Assembly (NCBI GenBank): GCA_027487945.1 | Contig: JAIYCQ010000031.1 | Coordinates: 1 to 64,000, forward strand | Source: Caulobacteraceae bacterium | GTDB taxonomy: Bacteria > Pseudomonadota > Alphaproteobacteria > Caulobacterales > Caulobacteraceae | Direction: 5' to 3' | DNA: 64,000 bases | Part shown: positions 21,590-30,253 of the stretch, piece by piece | Numbering within the stretch: position 1 is the first letter of the stretch | Layout of the letters: each line of letters starts with the position of its first letter | Position numbers and translations under genes: made by a program | The notes under the pieces: model-generated | What the model was told of the DNA's origin: nothing | Seen by the model: the letters and a program-made list of their open reading frames with translations, nothing else | The model's database searches: none

Positions 21590-22021
21590 ATGGCTGACGC
21601 CGCGCCGCTGCGCCTGCTGGCCGAGGACGCCGACGACCTTGCCGTGGTTTCCGCCGCGCTGCAGGACGCCGTCGGCATGATCGGCGACATCAGCTTCGAT
21701 CCCCGCGCCCGGCGGCTGACCCTGGCGCTGAACCGCTACCGCTGGGAGGCCGGCGGCAAGCGCGGCGAGCGCATCCGCGCCGGCCTGCAGGTCGGCGGCG
21801 TGCTGGGCGTCAGGAGCCGCAAGCTGCGCCGCGACGCGAAGGGCGCGGTGGTCGAGCTGCTGTCCATCACCTTTGAACCGGGCGAGGCTCCCGGCGGCGC
21901 CTTGGTCTTCACCTTCGCCGGCGGCGGCGACCTGCGGGCCGAGGTGGAGTGTCTGGATCTTGTGCTGGCCGATGTTTCGCCGGCCTGGCCGACGCCGAGG
22001 ACTCCGAAGCACACCGACTAG
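21590..22021 (+). CDS. DUF2948 family protein
   Basis: 'LRLLAEDADDLAVVSAALQDAVGMIGDISFDPRARRLTLALNRYRWE'; follows murA as in other alphaproteobacteria. Confidence 0.9.
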   Translation: MADAAPLRLLAEDADDLAVVSAALQDAVGMIGDISFDPRARRLTLALNRYRWEAGGKRGERIRAGLQVGGVLGVRSRKLRRDAKGAVVELLSITFEPGEAPGGALVFTFAGGGDLRAEVECLDLVLADVSPAWPTPRTPKHTD

Positions 22022-22023
22022 AC

Positions 22024-22173
22024 AGCCCTCCGAGGAGCGCAGCGAGGGGGAGCGCCGTGGAGCGGGCGGCGCGTGCGACTGACCTCGCTGCTCTGAGCAG
22101 CTCTGTATTCTGACACTCCGGCGTCGCCCCACCGACCCGGCTGCGCCGGGCCACCTCCCCGTGAGCGGGGAGG
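22024..22173 (+). repeat. REP-like intergenic palindromic elements
   Basis: 'ccctccgaggagcgcagcgagggggagcg', then double hairpin CCCGGctgcgCCGGG (22136-22150) and CCTCCCCgtgagcGGGGAGG (22154-22173). Confidence 0.55.
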
Positions 22174-22219
22174 AATTCGTTCGGGCCTGTGCCCCCGCTT
22201 CCGGGGCGACTCTGGAGCG

Positions 22220-22369
22220 AGCCCAAAGAAACCTCGCCGCCGGCCGGATCAGGACGTCGTCGAACGCTTCAAGGCCGCAGCCCCGGGCTGGCAGTCACGG
22301 ATGAACGACGCTCCGCGAGATGCGGTCGGGCTCTTGAGCCAGTCATTGGCGCCCCTGTTCCTCCCTTGA
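22220..22369 (+). pseudogene. Degraded BrnA-like antitoxin fragment
   Basis: Translation of the frame containing 22244: 'SPKKPRRRPDQDVVERFKAAAPGWQSRMNDAPRDAVGLL...' resembles the BrnA C-terminal 'LDPDVVERFKAxGPGWQTRMNxALR'; no start-containing intact ORF. Confidence 0.55.
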
Positions 22370-22481
22370 AAACGTCGCGCGCCCCATTCTGGACGGACAG
22401 GCGTGCGCTTGCCCGCTTCGCAAGGACTCTACCCTGAGGCAAGTTGTCTGCTATGCTCAACGCGAAACCGGGGGTTGGCAG

Positions 22482-24065
22482 ATGTTCGATTGGTTGCCCA
22501 CGCCGCTGCTTCGCCTGCTGGGCGCGGCAGCTGACAATTGGGGCTGGCTTGGCGGAAAGCTCAACGCCCTGGCGATTAACGGCATCGTCGGGCGGACCCG
22601 AAATCGGCCTCACCCGTGGAGCACCTTCTCCCCCTACATCTCATGGCAAGGTCTGACCGACAAAACCTACCAGGGTCGGCATCTTCCAGCGACCCCTCCG
22701 ACCATCGAACTGCCCGACTGGACGGCGGTCGCAAAGCTCTTCGCCCGTCCTGCCGGCGCGCAGTTGCTGTCTGCCAAGTCCACCTGCCTTTTTCCCGCCT
22801 TCGCCCAGTACCTTACCGATGGCTTCATCCGTACGGACGTGCATCTGGACGATGACCCGGTTCTCAAGCGGCGGAAGACCACCACCAATCATGAGATCGA
22901 CCTGTGCCCGCTCTACGGCCGCACGCCCGGCCAGGCGCGGGTGCTGCGCCGGCTGAGCGAGGTCTCCGGTCAGCGGGGGCAGTTGAAGAGCCAGATCCTG
23001 AACGGGGAAGAATACGCCCCGTATCTCTACACGCCCGATGGACTGACCATCCGTCCGGAGTTCATGCCGGGACCGCTCGGCGAGGGCCTCGACAAGCCCT
23101 TGGGGATGGACCGCGTGCCGCCGGAGCGGCTGGCCAGCCTGTTCGCCTTCGGCGGTGATCGCGCAAATGCCACGCCGATGGTTGCGATGGTGAACACTCT
23201 GCTGCTCCGCGAGCATAACCGTCTGGCGAGAGGCCTGGACGAGCAGAACCCCGGATGGGACGATGAGCGGGTCTTCCAGACCGCCCGCAATGTCCTGATC
23301 GTCATGTTCATCAAACTAGTGGTCGAGGAGTACATCAACCACATCACGCCTCTGCCCTTCCGGCTCCGCGCGGACCCTGCAGTCGCCTGGGATGCCCAGT
23401 GGAACCGCCCCAACTGGATCACCGCAGAGTTCAGCCTGCTCTATCGCTGGCACTCGCTGATGCCTGATGTGATCGACTGGCCGGGCGGCCCGATCCCGAT
23501 GAACCAGTTCCCGACGGACAATCGCCCGTTGATCCGCGAGGGGGTCGCTGCGGCCTTCGTCGCCATTGCCGGCCAGGCGGCCGGCGAGTTGGGCGCGTCG
23601 AACACAAACGCTTTCCTGCTCTTCGCCGAGGAGAAGGCCGTGGAGCAGGCGCGTATCAACCAGATGGCGCCGTACAACGCCTACCGGCGCGCCTTCGGGC
23701 AGAAGCCGGCCAAGCGCTTCGACCAGATCTCCAGCGATCCCAAGATCCAGGACTTGCTGAAGAATCTCTATGGGACGCCGGACTCAGTGGAGTTTTACGC
23801 GGGTCTGTTCGCCGAGGATCGCGTGAAGAACTCGCCATTGCCCGGCCTGCTGTTGATCATGGTCGCCGTGGACGCTTTCTCACAAGCTTTGACCAATCCG
23901 TTGCTTTCAAAGCATGTCTACAACAATCCAGAGACCTTCTCGGCTTGGGGGCGGCAGCAGATTGCGGCGACCGCGACCCTGGAGGATGTCATGCGACGCA
24001 ATGTTCCGGTTCCGCCTGCCGTCCAGGGTCTGCGTATGACCCAGGCGACCTGGCGACCGGCCTAG
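22482..24065 (+). CDS. Cyclooxygenase-like (prostaglandin H synthase-like) animal-type heme peroxidase family protein
   Basis: 527 aa; 'LLREHNRLARGLDEQNPGWDDERVFQTARNVLIVMFIKLVVEEYINHI', 'TAEFSLLYRWHSLMPDVI' (COX YHWHPLMPDSF), 'YNAYRRAFGQKPAKRFDQISSDPKIQDLLKNLYGTPDSVEFYAGLFAE' (COX [48 protein letters not shown]). Confidence 0.92.
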   Translation: MFDWLPTPLLRLLGAAADNWGWLGGKLNALAINGIVGRTRNRPHPWSTFSPYISWQGLTDKTYQGRHLPATPPTIELPDWTAVAKLFARPAGAQLLSAKSTCLFPAFAQYLTDGFIRTDVHLDDDPVLKRRKTTTNHEIDLCPLYGRTPGQARVLRRLSEVSGQRGQLKSQILNGEEYAPYLYTPDGLTIRPEFMPGPLGEGLDKPLGMDRVPPERLASLFAFGGDRANATPMVAMVNTLLLREHNRLARGLDEQNPGWDDERVFQTARNVLIVMFIKLVVEEYINHITPLPFRLRADPAVAWDAQWNRPNWITAEFSLLYRWHSLMPDVIDWPGGPIPMNQFPTDNRPLIREGVAAAFVAIAGQAAGELGASNTNAFLLFAEEKAVEQARINQMAPYNAYRRAFGQKPAKRFDQISSDPKIQDLLKNLYGTPDSVEFYAGLFAEDRVKNSPLPGLLLIMVAVDAFSQALTNPLLSKHVYNNPETFSAWGRQQIAATATLEDVMRRNVPVPPAVQGLRMTQATWRPA

Positions 24066-24264
24066 GGCATTTGCCGTTCCCGGTGGAACGGTCGAATGCT
24101 GCAGGTCCTCGTTCTGGCGCCAAGGGCGGCGGTGATCGGTGGGCCGACCAGGCTGCTCCAAAGGATGTCGACGGACGTCGGCACGCCCGAACGCTCCGGT
24201 GCAGGAAGGGAACAGGGGCCCCCTTTCCCTTCGCCCGGCGACGCTTATGTTGTAACGCCAAGCC

Positions 24265-25545
24265 ATGCGCCGCCTTGCTTTCACCGCCCCCGACTTCGCC
24301 GCCACCTTCCGCGCGTTCCTGAACGAGCGGCGGGGTTCGCCCGCTGATGTCGACGCCGCCGCGGCCGAGGTGCTGGAGGCGGTGCGGACGAGGGGGCTCG
24401 ACGCCGTCCTCGACTACAGCCGCAAGTTCGACCGCGCCGACCTGACCGCCGAGACCATCCGCGTCACCGCCGAGGAGATCGAGGCCGGGGCCGCCGCCTG
24501 CGCGCCCGAGGTCCGCGAGGCCATCGCCTTCGCCGCCGCCCGCATCCGCGCCTATCACACCCGCCAGCGGCCGGCCGACCAGGCCTGGACAGACGAGGCC
24601 GGGGTGGAACTTGGTTGGCGATGGACGCCGATCGAGGCGGTCGGGGTCTATGTGCCCGGCGGCCGGGCGGCCTATCCGTCGACCGTGCTGATGAACTGCG
24701 TGCCGGCCCAGGTGGCAGGCGTCGACCGCATCGCGATGGTCACCCCGCCGGGCAAGCTGCAGCCCGCCGTGCTGGCGGCGGCCAGGGAGGCCGGCGTCAC
24801 CGAGATCTGGCGCATCGGCGGGGCCCAGGCCGTGGCCGCACTGGCGTACGGCGCGGGGCCCATCCTGCCGGTCGACAAGATCGTCGGCCCGGGCAACGCC
24901 TATGTCACCGCCGCCAAGCGCCGGCTGTACGGCGTGGTCGGCATCGACGCCCTGGCCGGACCGTCGGAGATCGTCGTGGTCGCCGACAGGGACAACAATC
25001 CCGACTGGATCGCCGCCGACCTGCTGTCCCAGGCCGAGCACGACCCGGCCGCCCAGTCGATCCTGATCACCGACGACGAGGCCTTCGCCGCCGCAGTCGA
25101 GGCCGCGGTCGAGCGGCTGCTGAAGACCCTGAGCACCGGCGAGGACGCCGCCGCCTCCTGGCGCGACCACGGGGCGGTGATCCTCGCGCCGCTTTCCGAA
25201 AGCCCGGGCCTGGTCGACCTGATCGCGCCCGAGCACGTCGAGTTCTGCACCGCCGATCCGGAGAGCCTGTCCGACCGGGTGCGGCACGCCGGGGCCATCT
25301 TCCAGGGTCGCTACACGCCCGAGGCCATCGGCGACTATGTGGCCGGCTCCAACCACGTGCTGCCGACCAGCCGTGCGGCGCGGTTCCAGTCGGGGTTGTC
25401 GATCTACGACTTCCTCAAGCGCACCTCGATCGTGAAGTGCGACGCCGCGTCGTTCGGCATCCTGGGTCCGCACACCGCGGCCCTGGCAACGGCTGAGGGC
25501 CTGCCCGCCCACGCGCTGAGCGCCGCGATCCGGTTGCCTGAATGA
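24265..25545 (+). CDS. hisD: Histidinol dehydrogenase
   Basis: 'GVYVPGGRAAYPSTVLMNCVPAQVAGVDRIAMVTPPG', 'VDKIVGPGNAYVTAAKRRLYGVVGIDALAGPSEIVVVAD', 'AGAIFQGRYTPEAIGDYVAGSNHVLPTSRAARF'. Confidence 0.97.
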   Translation: MRRLAFTAPDFAATFRAFLNERRGSPADVDAAAAEVLEAVRTRGLDAVLDYSRKFDRADLTAETIRVTAEEIEAGAAACAPEVREAIAFAAARIRAYHTRQRPADQAWTDEAGVELGWRWTPIEAVGVYVPGGRAAYPSTVLMNCVPAQVAGVDRIAMVTPPGKLQPAVLAAAREAGVTEIWRIGGAQAVAALAYGAGPILPVDKIVGPGNAYVTAAKRRLYGVVGIDALAGPSEIVVVADRDNNPDWIAADLLSQAEHDPAAQSILITDDEAFAAAVEAAVERLLKTLSTGEDAAASWRDHGAVILAPLSESPGLVDLIAPEHVEFCTADPESLSDRVRHAGAIFQGRYTPEAIGDYVAGSNHVLPTSRAARFQSGLSIYDFLKRTSIVKCDAASFGILGPHTAALATAEGLPAHALSAAIRLPE

Positions 25546-25625
25546 CACGCCGTGTTTCCCGAGCGCGGCTTTCCGCCGCCCTCAGGATGACGAAGGGGGT
25601 CGGCTTGCTCTAAAGCACAGGGAGC

Positions 25626-26108
25626 ATGACCGACGACCGCGCCGCCCACCGCCTGCAGAGCATCGAGATCGACGAGGCGTCCCTCGCCGCCGTCTCGCGC
25701 GATCAGGAGCAGGAGCGGCAGATCGCCATCTTCGATCTGGTCGAGGACAACTACTTCCAGCCCGAGGGCGCGGGGGGCGGGCCCTACGACCTCAAGATCG
25801 CGCTGGCCGAGAACCGGCTGGCGCTGCGCATCACCAAGCCGGACGGCGGGTTCGACCAGATCCACCTGTTGTCGCTGTCGCCGTTCCGGGGCGTGATCCG
25901 CGACTACTTCATGGTCTGCGAGAGCTACTACCAGGCCATCCGCAATGCGACGCCGGCCCAGATCGAGGCGCTCGATATGGGCCGGCGCGGCCTGCACAAC
26001 GAAGGCTCCTCGCTGCTGCAGGCCCGGCTCGAGGGCAAGGTGAAGACCGACCTCGACACCGCCCGCCGGCTCTTCACCCTGGTCTGCGCCCTTCACTGGC
26101 GGGGCTGA
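25626..26108 (+). CDS. UPF0262 family protein
   Basis: '[20 protein letters not shown]...[18 protein letters not shown]', '[44 protein letters not shown]'. Confidence 0.92.
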   Translation: MTDDRAAHRLQSIEIDEASLAAVSRDQEQERQIAIFDLVEDNYFQPEGAGGGPYDLKIALAENRLALRITKPDGGFDQIHLLSLSPFRGVIRDYFMVCESYYQAIRNATPAQIEALDMGRRGLHNEGSSLLQARLEGKVKTDLDTARRLFTLVCALHWRG

Positions 26109-26114
26109 CGGCCG

Positions 26115-26570
26115 GTGGAGGGGCTTCCCGGCGCGGTTCTGTTCACCTGCAACTTCAACCGGGTCCGGTCGCCGATGGCCGAGGCGCTGATGAAGATGGC
26201 GTTCGGCACCCGGGTGTTCGTCGACAGCGTCGGCCTCAAGCGCGAGCCGGGCGAGACGGAGGTCGATCCCTTCGCCCTGGCCGTCATCGACGAGCTGGGC
26301 GGCGACCTGCACGGCTTCAGGCCGAAGATCTTCGATGATCTGGAGGACGACTCCTTCGACCTGGTCATCTCCCTGACGCCCGAGGCGCAGCACCGGGCCG
26401 TCGAGCTGTCGCGGGGCAGGGCGGTCGACATCGAGTACTGGCCGACCCACGATCCCACCCTGGCCGAGGGCAGTCGCGAGCAGCGGCTGGAGGCCTACCG
26501 CGAGGTCCGCGACCAGCTGGCCCGTCGGATTCGCGAGCGTTTCGGCAAGGCATCGACGTTCGGGGGGTAG
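26115..26570 (+). CDS. Low molecular weight phosphatase / arsenate reductase-like family protein
   Basis: 'AVLFTCNFNRVRSPMAEALMKMAFG' (CX5R-type loop 'CNFNRVRS'), 'EYWPTHDPTLAEGSREQRLEAYREVRDQLARRI'. Probable GTG start. Confidence 0.88.
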   Translation: MEGLPGAVLFTCNFNRVRSPMAEALMKMAFGTRVFVDSVGLKREPGETEVDPFALAVIDELGGDLHGFRPKIFDDLEDDSFDLVISLTPEAQHRAVELSRGRAVDIEYWPTHDPTLAEGSREQRLEAYREVRDQLARRIRERFGKASTFGG

Positions 26571-26675
26571 ACGCGCTATAGGGACATCTCTGGAGCCGCG
26601 GCTCGCGACCCGAATCGACTTCGGCGCGGGCCGTTTTGCTTATTTTCGCGCTCCGCGACCCTAACGAGAGGCCGT

Positions 26676-26894
26676 ATGGCTAAAGAAGAACTTCTGGAGT
26701 TTCCGGGCACGGTCAGCGAACTGCTGCCCAACGCCACCTTCCGCGTGAAACTCGAAAACGACCACGAGATCATCGCCCACACCGCCGGCAAGATGCGCAA
26801 GAACCGCATCCGCGTGCTGGCCGGCGACAAGGTGCTGGTCGAGATGACGCCCTACGATCTGACCAAGGGCCGCATCACATACCGCTTCAAGTGA
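26676..26894 (+). CDS. infA: Translation initiation factor IF-1
   Basis: '[72 protein letters not shown]'. Confidence 0.98.
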   Translation: MAKEELLEFPGTVSELLPNATFRVKLENDHEIIAHTAGKMRKNRIRVLAGDKVLVEMTPYDLTKGRITYRFK

Positions 26895-27487
26895 GCAGGC
26901 CGGCCGGCGCGCTGGTCCTGGCCAGCGCCAGCCCCAGGCGCCTGGAACTGCTCCGCCAGGTCGGCATCGAGCCCGACCTCGTAGATCCCGCCGACATCGA
27001 CGAGACCCCGCAGCGCGATGAGACCCCGCGCCGCCTGGTCGCGCGCCTGGCTCTCGGCAAGGCGCAGGCGGTGGCCGCGCGCCATCCGGCCGCCCATGTG
27101 CTCGCCGCAGACACCATCGTCGCCGTCGGCCGCCGCATCCTGGGCAAGCCGGAGGACGAGGCAGACGCCCGGCGCATGCTGACCCTGCTGTCGGGTCGGC
27201 CGCACAAGGTTCTGACCGGCGTGGCGGTGATCGCCCCGGAGGGCCGCACGGCCTCGCGGGTCGTCGAGAGCCGCATCAGTTTCAAACGGATCACCGACCG
27301 CGAGCTCGACGCCTTCATCGCCGGCGGCGACTGGACCGACGCCTCGGGCGGTTACAAGATTCACAGGCTGGCCGGGGCCTTCGTCACCGACATCAGCGGC
27401 TCCTACACCTCGGTGGTCGGGCTGCCGCTTTACGAGACTCTCAACCTGCTGGGCGGGCTGGGCTGGCGCGGGGGGCCAGGCGCATGA
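26891..27487 (+). CDS. Maf-like nucleoside triphosphate pyrophosphatase
   Basis: '[31 protein letters not shown]', '[28 protein letters not shown]'. Confidence 0.95.
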   Translation: MSRPAGALVLASASPRRLELLRQVGIEPDLVDPADIDETPQRDETPRRLVARLALGKAQAVAARHPAAHVLAADTIVAVGRRILGKPEDEADARRMLTLLSGRPHKVLTGVAVIAPEGRTASRVVESRISFKRITDRELDAFIAGGDWTDASGGYKIHRLAGAFVTDISGSYTSVVGLPLYETLNLLGGLGWRGGPGA

Positions 27488-28527
27488 GCGGACGGGCCTT
27501 CTTTATTGACCGCTGCGTCGGCGAGACGCGGGGCGTCGTGACCCTCGACGGGCGCCCCGAGCGTTTGCTGATCGCCCGCGACGGCGAGGCGGCGACCACC
27601 CTGCTGGGCGCGCGCTGCGTCGCCCGGGTGCGTACCGTCGACAAGGCCATCGGCGCGGCCTTCCTCGACCTGCCGGGCGGGGAGGAGGCGCTGCTCTCCC
27701 TGCGCCCCGATGAGGTTCCGCCGGTGCGCGGCGCGGCGGTCGAGGTCGAGATCCGCACCGAATCGCGGCGCGACAAGCTGGCGACCGTGCGGCTGATCGG
27801 CGAGGCCAAGGGCGACCCCCGCATGCTGGAGGCAGCCCCCGACATCGAAGCCGAGCTGCGCGCGCTGGCGAAGGACGGCAAGCTGGTCGAGGGCTTCGGC
27901 GCCCGCGAGGCTGCCGACGCGGCCCAGGCCGAGGCGCTGGAGACGATCCACGCCCTGCCCGGCGGCGGCAACATCGCCATCGAGCCGACCCGGGCCCTGA
28001 TCTCCATCGACGTCGACCTCGGCGGGCGAGGGGGCTCCGATTCCAAACGCGCGGCGCGGCAGGCCAACCTGACGGCGCTGGGCATGGCCGCGCGCCTGCT
28101 GCGGCTGAAGGGCCTCGGCGGACTGGTGATCTTCGACCTGGTGGGCCGGGGGCATGACGGCAAGGCCATCGACGGCGCGGCGCGCGCGGCCTTCGGACCC
28201 GACAACCCCGGCGTCGCCATCGACAAGATCAGCCGGTTCGGCACCCTGACCCTGACGGTCCCGCGCCGGCGGCGGCCGGTGCTCGACACCCTGATCGGCG
28301 CGGACGGCGCCCTGACGCCCCTGTCCGGGGCGCTGGATCTGGCCCGGGCGTTCGAGCGGCAGGGCCGCGCCTCGCCGGGTGGGCGGCTGGTCGGCATGGC
28401 CTCGCCTGCGGTGCTGGCCGCCTTCGAGCCGCTCGTGCCGGCCCTCACCGATCGTCTGGGCGCCCGATTCTCCGTCGAGGCCCGCGAGGGCTGGGCGACT
28501 GACCGCAGCGACGTGGTGGCGCGATGA
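27484..28527 (+). CDS. Ribonuclease E/G family protein
   Basis: 'TRALISIDVDLGGRGGSDSKRAARQANLTALGMAARLLRLKGLGGLVIFDLVG' resembles the RNase G/E catalytic region; N-terminal S1-like segment. Confidence 0.85.
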   Translation: MSGRAFFIDRCVGETRGVVTLDGRPERLLIARDGEAATTLLGARCVARVRTVDKAIGAAFLDLPGGEEALLSLRPDEVPPVRGAAVEVEIRTESRRDKLATVRLIGEAKGDPRMLEAAPDIEAELRALAKDGKLVEGFGAREAADAAQAEALETIHALPGGGNIAIEPTRALISIDVDLGGRGGSDSKRAARQANLTALGMAARLLRLKGLGGLVIFDLVGRGHDGKAIDGAARAAFGPDNPGVAIDKISRFGTLTLTVPRRRRPVLDTLIGADGALTPLSGALDLARAFERQGRASPGGRLVGMASPAVLAAFEPLVPALTDRLGARFSVEAREGWATDRSDVVAR

Positions 28528-28700
28528 GCGCCGGCTGCGCGATCTGCGGCCGGCCGATGACGCCGGAGTACCGGCCTTTCTGTTCGAAACGCTGCGCCGA
28601 CGTCGACCTGCAGCGCTGGCTGAGCGGCGGCTACGCCATACCGGCGGGCGAGGACGACGAGACCGACAGCCCGCCGATGACGGAAAACGACGAACCTTAG
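28524..28700 (+). CDS. yacG: DNA gyrase inhibitor YacG (58 aa), absent from supplied ORF track
   Basis: ATG 28524: MSAGCAICGRPMTPEYRPFCSKRCADVDLQRWLSGGYAIPAGEDDETDSPP...; CxxC...CxxxC zinc motif and 'RPFCSKRCADVDLxRWLxGxYAIP'. Confidence 0.93.
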   Translation: MSAGCAICGRPMTPEYRPFCSKRCADVDLQRWLSGGYAIPAGEDDETDSPPMTENDEP

Positions 28701-28778
28701 CGGTCGCCGCTGGACTTGCCCAAACGGCTCTTCTATAGACGCCACCTCCCGCGATTGGCGGGCCCCGCGTTGGCCTCG

Positions 28779-28854
28779 GCCTGGGTAGCTCAGTTGGTAG
28801 AGCAGCGGATTGAAAATCCGCGTGTCGCTGGTTCGATTCCGGCCCCAGGCACCA
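28779..28854 (+). tRNA. tRNA-Phe (GAA)
   Basis: GCCTGGGTAGCTCAGTTGGTAGAGCAGCGGATTGAAAATCCGCGTGTCGCTGGTTCGATTCCGGCCCCAGGCACCA. Confidence 0.97.
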
Positions 28855-29098
28855 CCGCCCACCCCCCTCTTCGCGTTCTGATTGCGCGTTCCGGGACGTT
28901 CACAAAAAAGACCTGCGTTTGGCGAGCCATGCTGCGCCGCAGCATCGGAATTCCCTTGAAAAGGGAAAAACTCCCGATCCTCCTCGATAATCAGATTGTG
29001 CGGTGCAACAATTCACCGCCACCCCCGGATTCGGCCGAATAAAAACCCGCGGGCAAGACCCTTGACGTTACAGAAAGGGGTTGCCAAAGGGCGGGTAC

Positions 29099-29142
29099 GC
29101 CAAGTCTAACTTGGCCAAACGTCCTGACGGTCAAAAGCCGTC
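29099..29142 (+). promoter_or_regulatory. Hairpins in the long region upstream of exbB
   Basis: GCCAAGT-cta-ACTTGGC (29099-29115) and GACGG-tcaaaag-CCGTC shortly downstream. Confidence 0.4.
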
Positions 29143-29339
29143 GGGCCGTCTTGCGCCTTCGGAATGCCATCCTCGACAGCGAATGATCGAGGAACGCGTT
29201 TCGGGTCGGTGCAGCGAAAGCGGTTTATCGAAGCGCGGTTTTCGCCGCGATTCACAAACAATTCAAAGTAGGGTGGAATACGCTCTCGCGTGACGACCCT
29301 CGGTCCAAACTAGCTAGACCAACCAGGAACTGGCGAAAG

Positions 29340-30248
29340 ATGCTCGACAAACAACGACTGAACCCTCTCATCGCTATCATGGGCGCCGCGGCGCTGATGA
29401 TGAGCGCTCCGGCGTTCGCGCAGGATGCAGCCGCTCCGGCCGCCGATCCTGCCGCCGCCGCCGCTGCTCCGGCCGCTGACGCGGCCGCGGCTCCCGCTGC
29501 CGCCCCGGCCCCTGAAGCGGCTCCGGAAGGCAACGCCCCGCCTGTCATCGACAGCCACGGCGGCAAGCTCACGCCCATCACGATGTTCATGGACGCCGAG
29601 CTGATCGTTAAGGTCGTCATGATCGGCCTCGTGCTCGCCTCGGTCTTCTCCTGGGTGCTGCTGATCACCAAGCTCGTCGAGTTCGGCGCGCTGAACCGCA
29701 AGTCGGACCGCTTCGTCGAAGCTTTCCGTTCGGCCAAGAACGTTCAGGACATGGGCCGTATCGCCATGTCGGACGAATTCGAAGGCAACCCGCTGGCCGA
29801 CATGGCCGCCGCGGCGGCTTCCGAAGTCGAACTGTCCCGTCAGGCGGGTCTCGCCATCACCGGCGCGCACCGCGAAACCACCATCAACCGCGCCCAGATC
29901 GCCGTGTCCGCCGTGCAGTCGTCGCTGTCCAAGCGTCTGTCGAGCGGCATGCAGTTCCTGGCCTCGGTCGGTTCGTCCGGTCCGTTCATCGGTCTGTTCG
30001 GCACCGTCTACGGGATCATGAACTCGTTCATCGGCATCGCGAACACCAACACGACCAACCTCGCCGTCGTGGCCCCCGGCATCGCCGAGGCCCTGCTGGC
30101 GACGGGTATCGGTCTGTTCGCCGCCATCCCGGCCGTTATCTTCTACAACTACTTCCAGACCCGCGTTTCGGCTTACGGCACCCGCTCGGACGGCTTCAGC
30201 GCTGAACTTCTGAACGCCATCTCGCGGCAGCTCGACAAGGGGGCCTAA
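29340..30248 (+). CDS. exbB: ExbB/TolQ/MotA-type proton channel protein
   Basis: 'MQFLASVGSSGPFIGLFGTVYGIMNSFIGIANTNTTNLAVVAPGIAEALLATGIGLFAAIPAVIFYNYF'; N-terminal Ala/Pro-rich periplasmic extension. Confidence 0.96.
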   Translation: MLDKQRLNPLIAIMGAAALMMSAPAFAQDAAAPAADPAAAAAAPAADAAAAPAAAPAPEAAPEGNAPPVIDSHGGKLTPITMFMDAELIVKVVMIGLVLASVFSWVLLITKLVEFGALNRKSDRFVEAFRSAKNVQDMGRIAMSDEFEGNPLADMAAAAASEVELSRQAGLAITGAHRETTINRAQIAVSAVQSSLSKRLSSGMQFLASVGSSGPFIGLFGTVYGIMNSFIGIANTNTTNLAVVAPGIAEALLATGIGLFAAIPAVIFYNYFQTRVSAYGTRSDGFSAELLNAISRQLDKGA

Positions 30249-30253
30249 GCACC

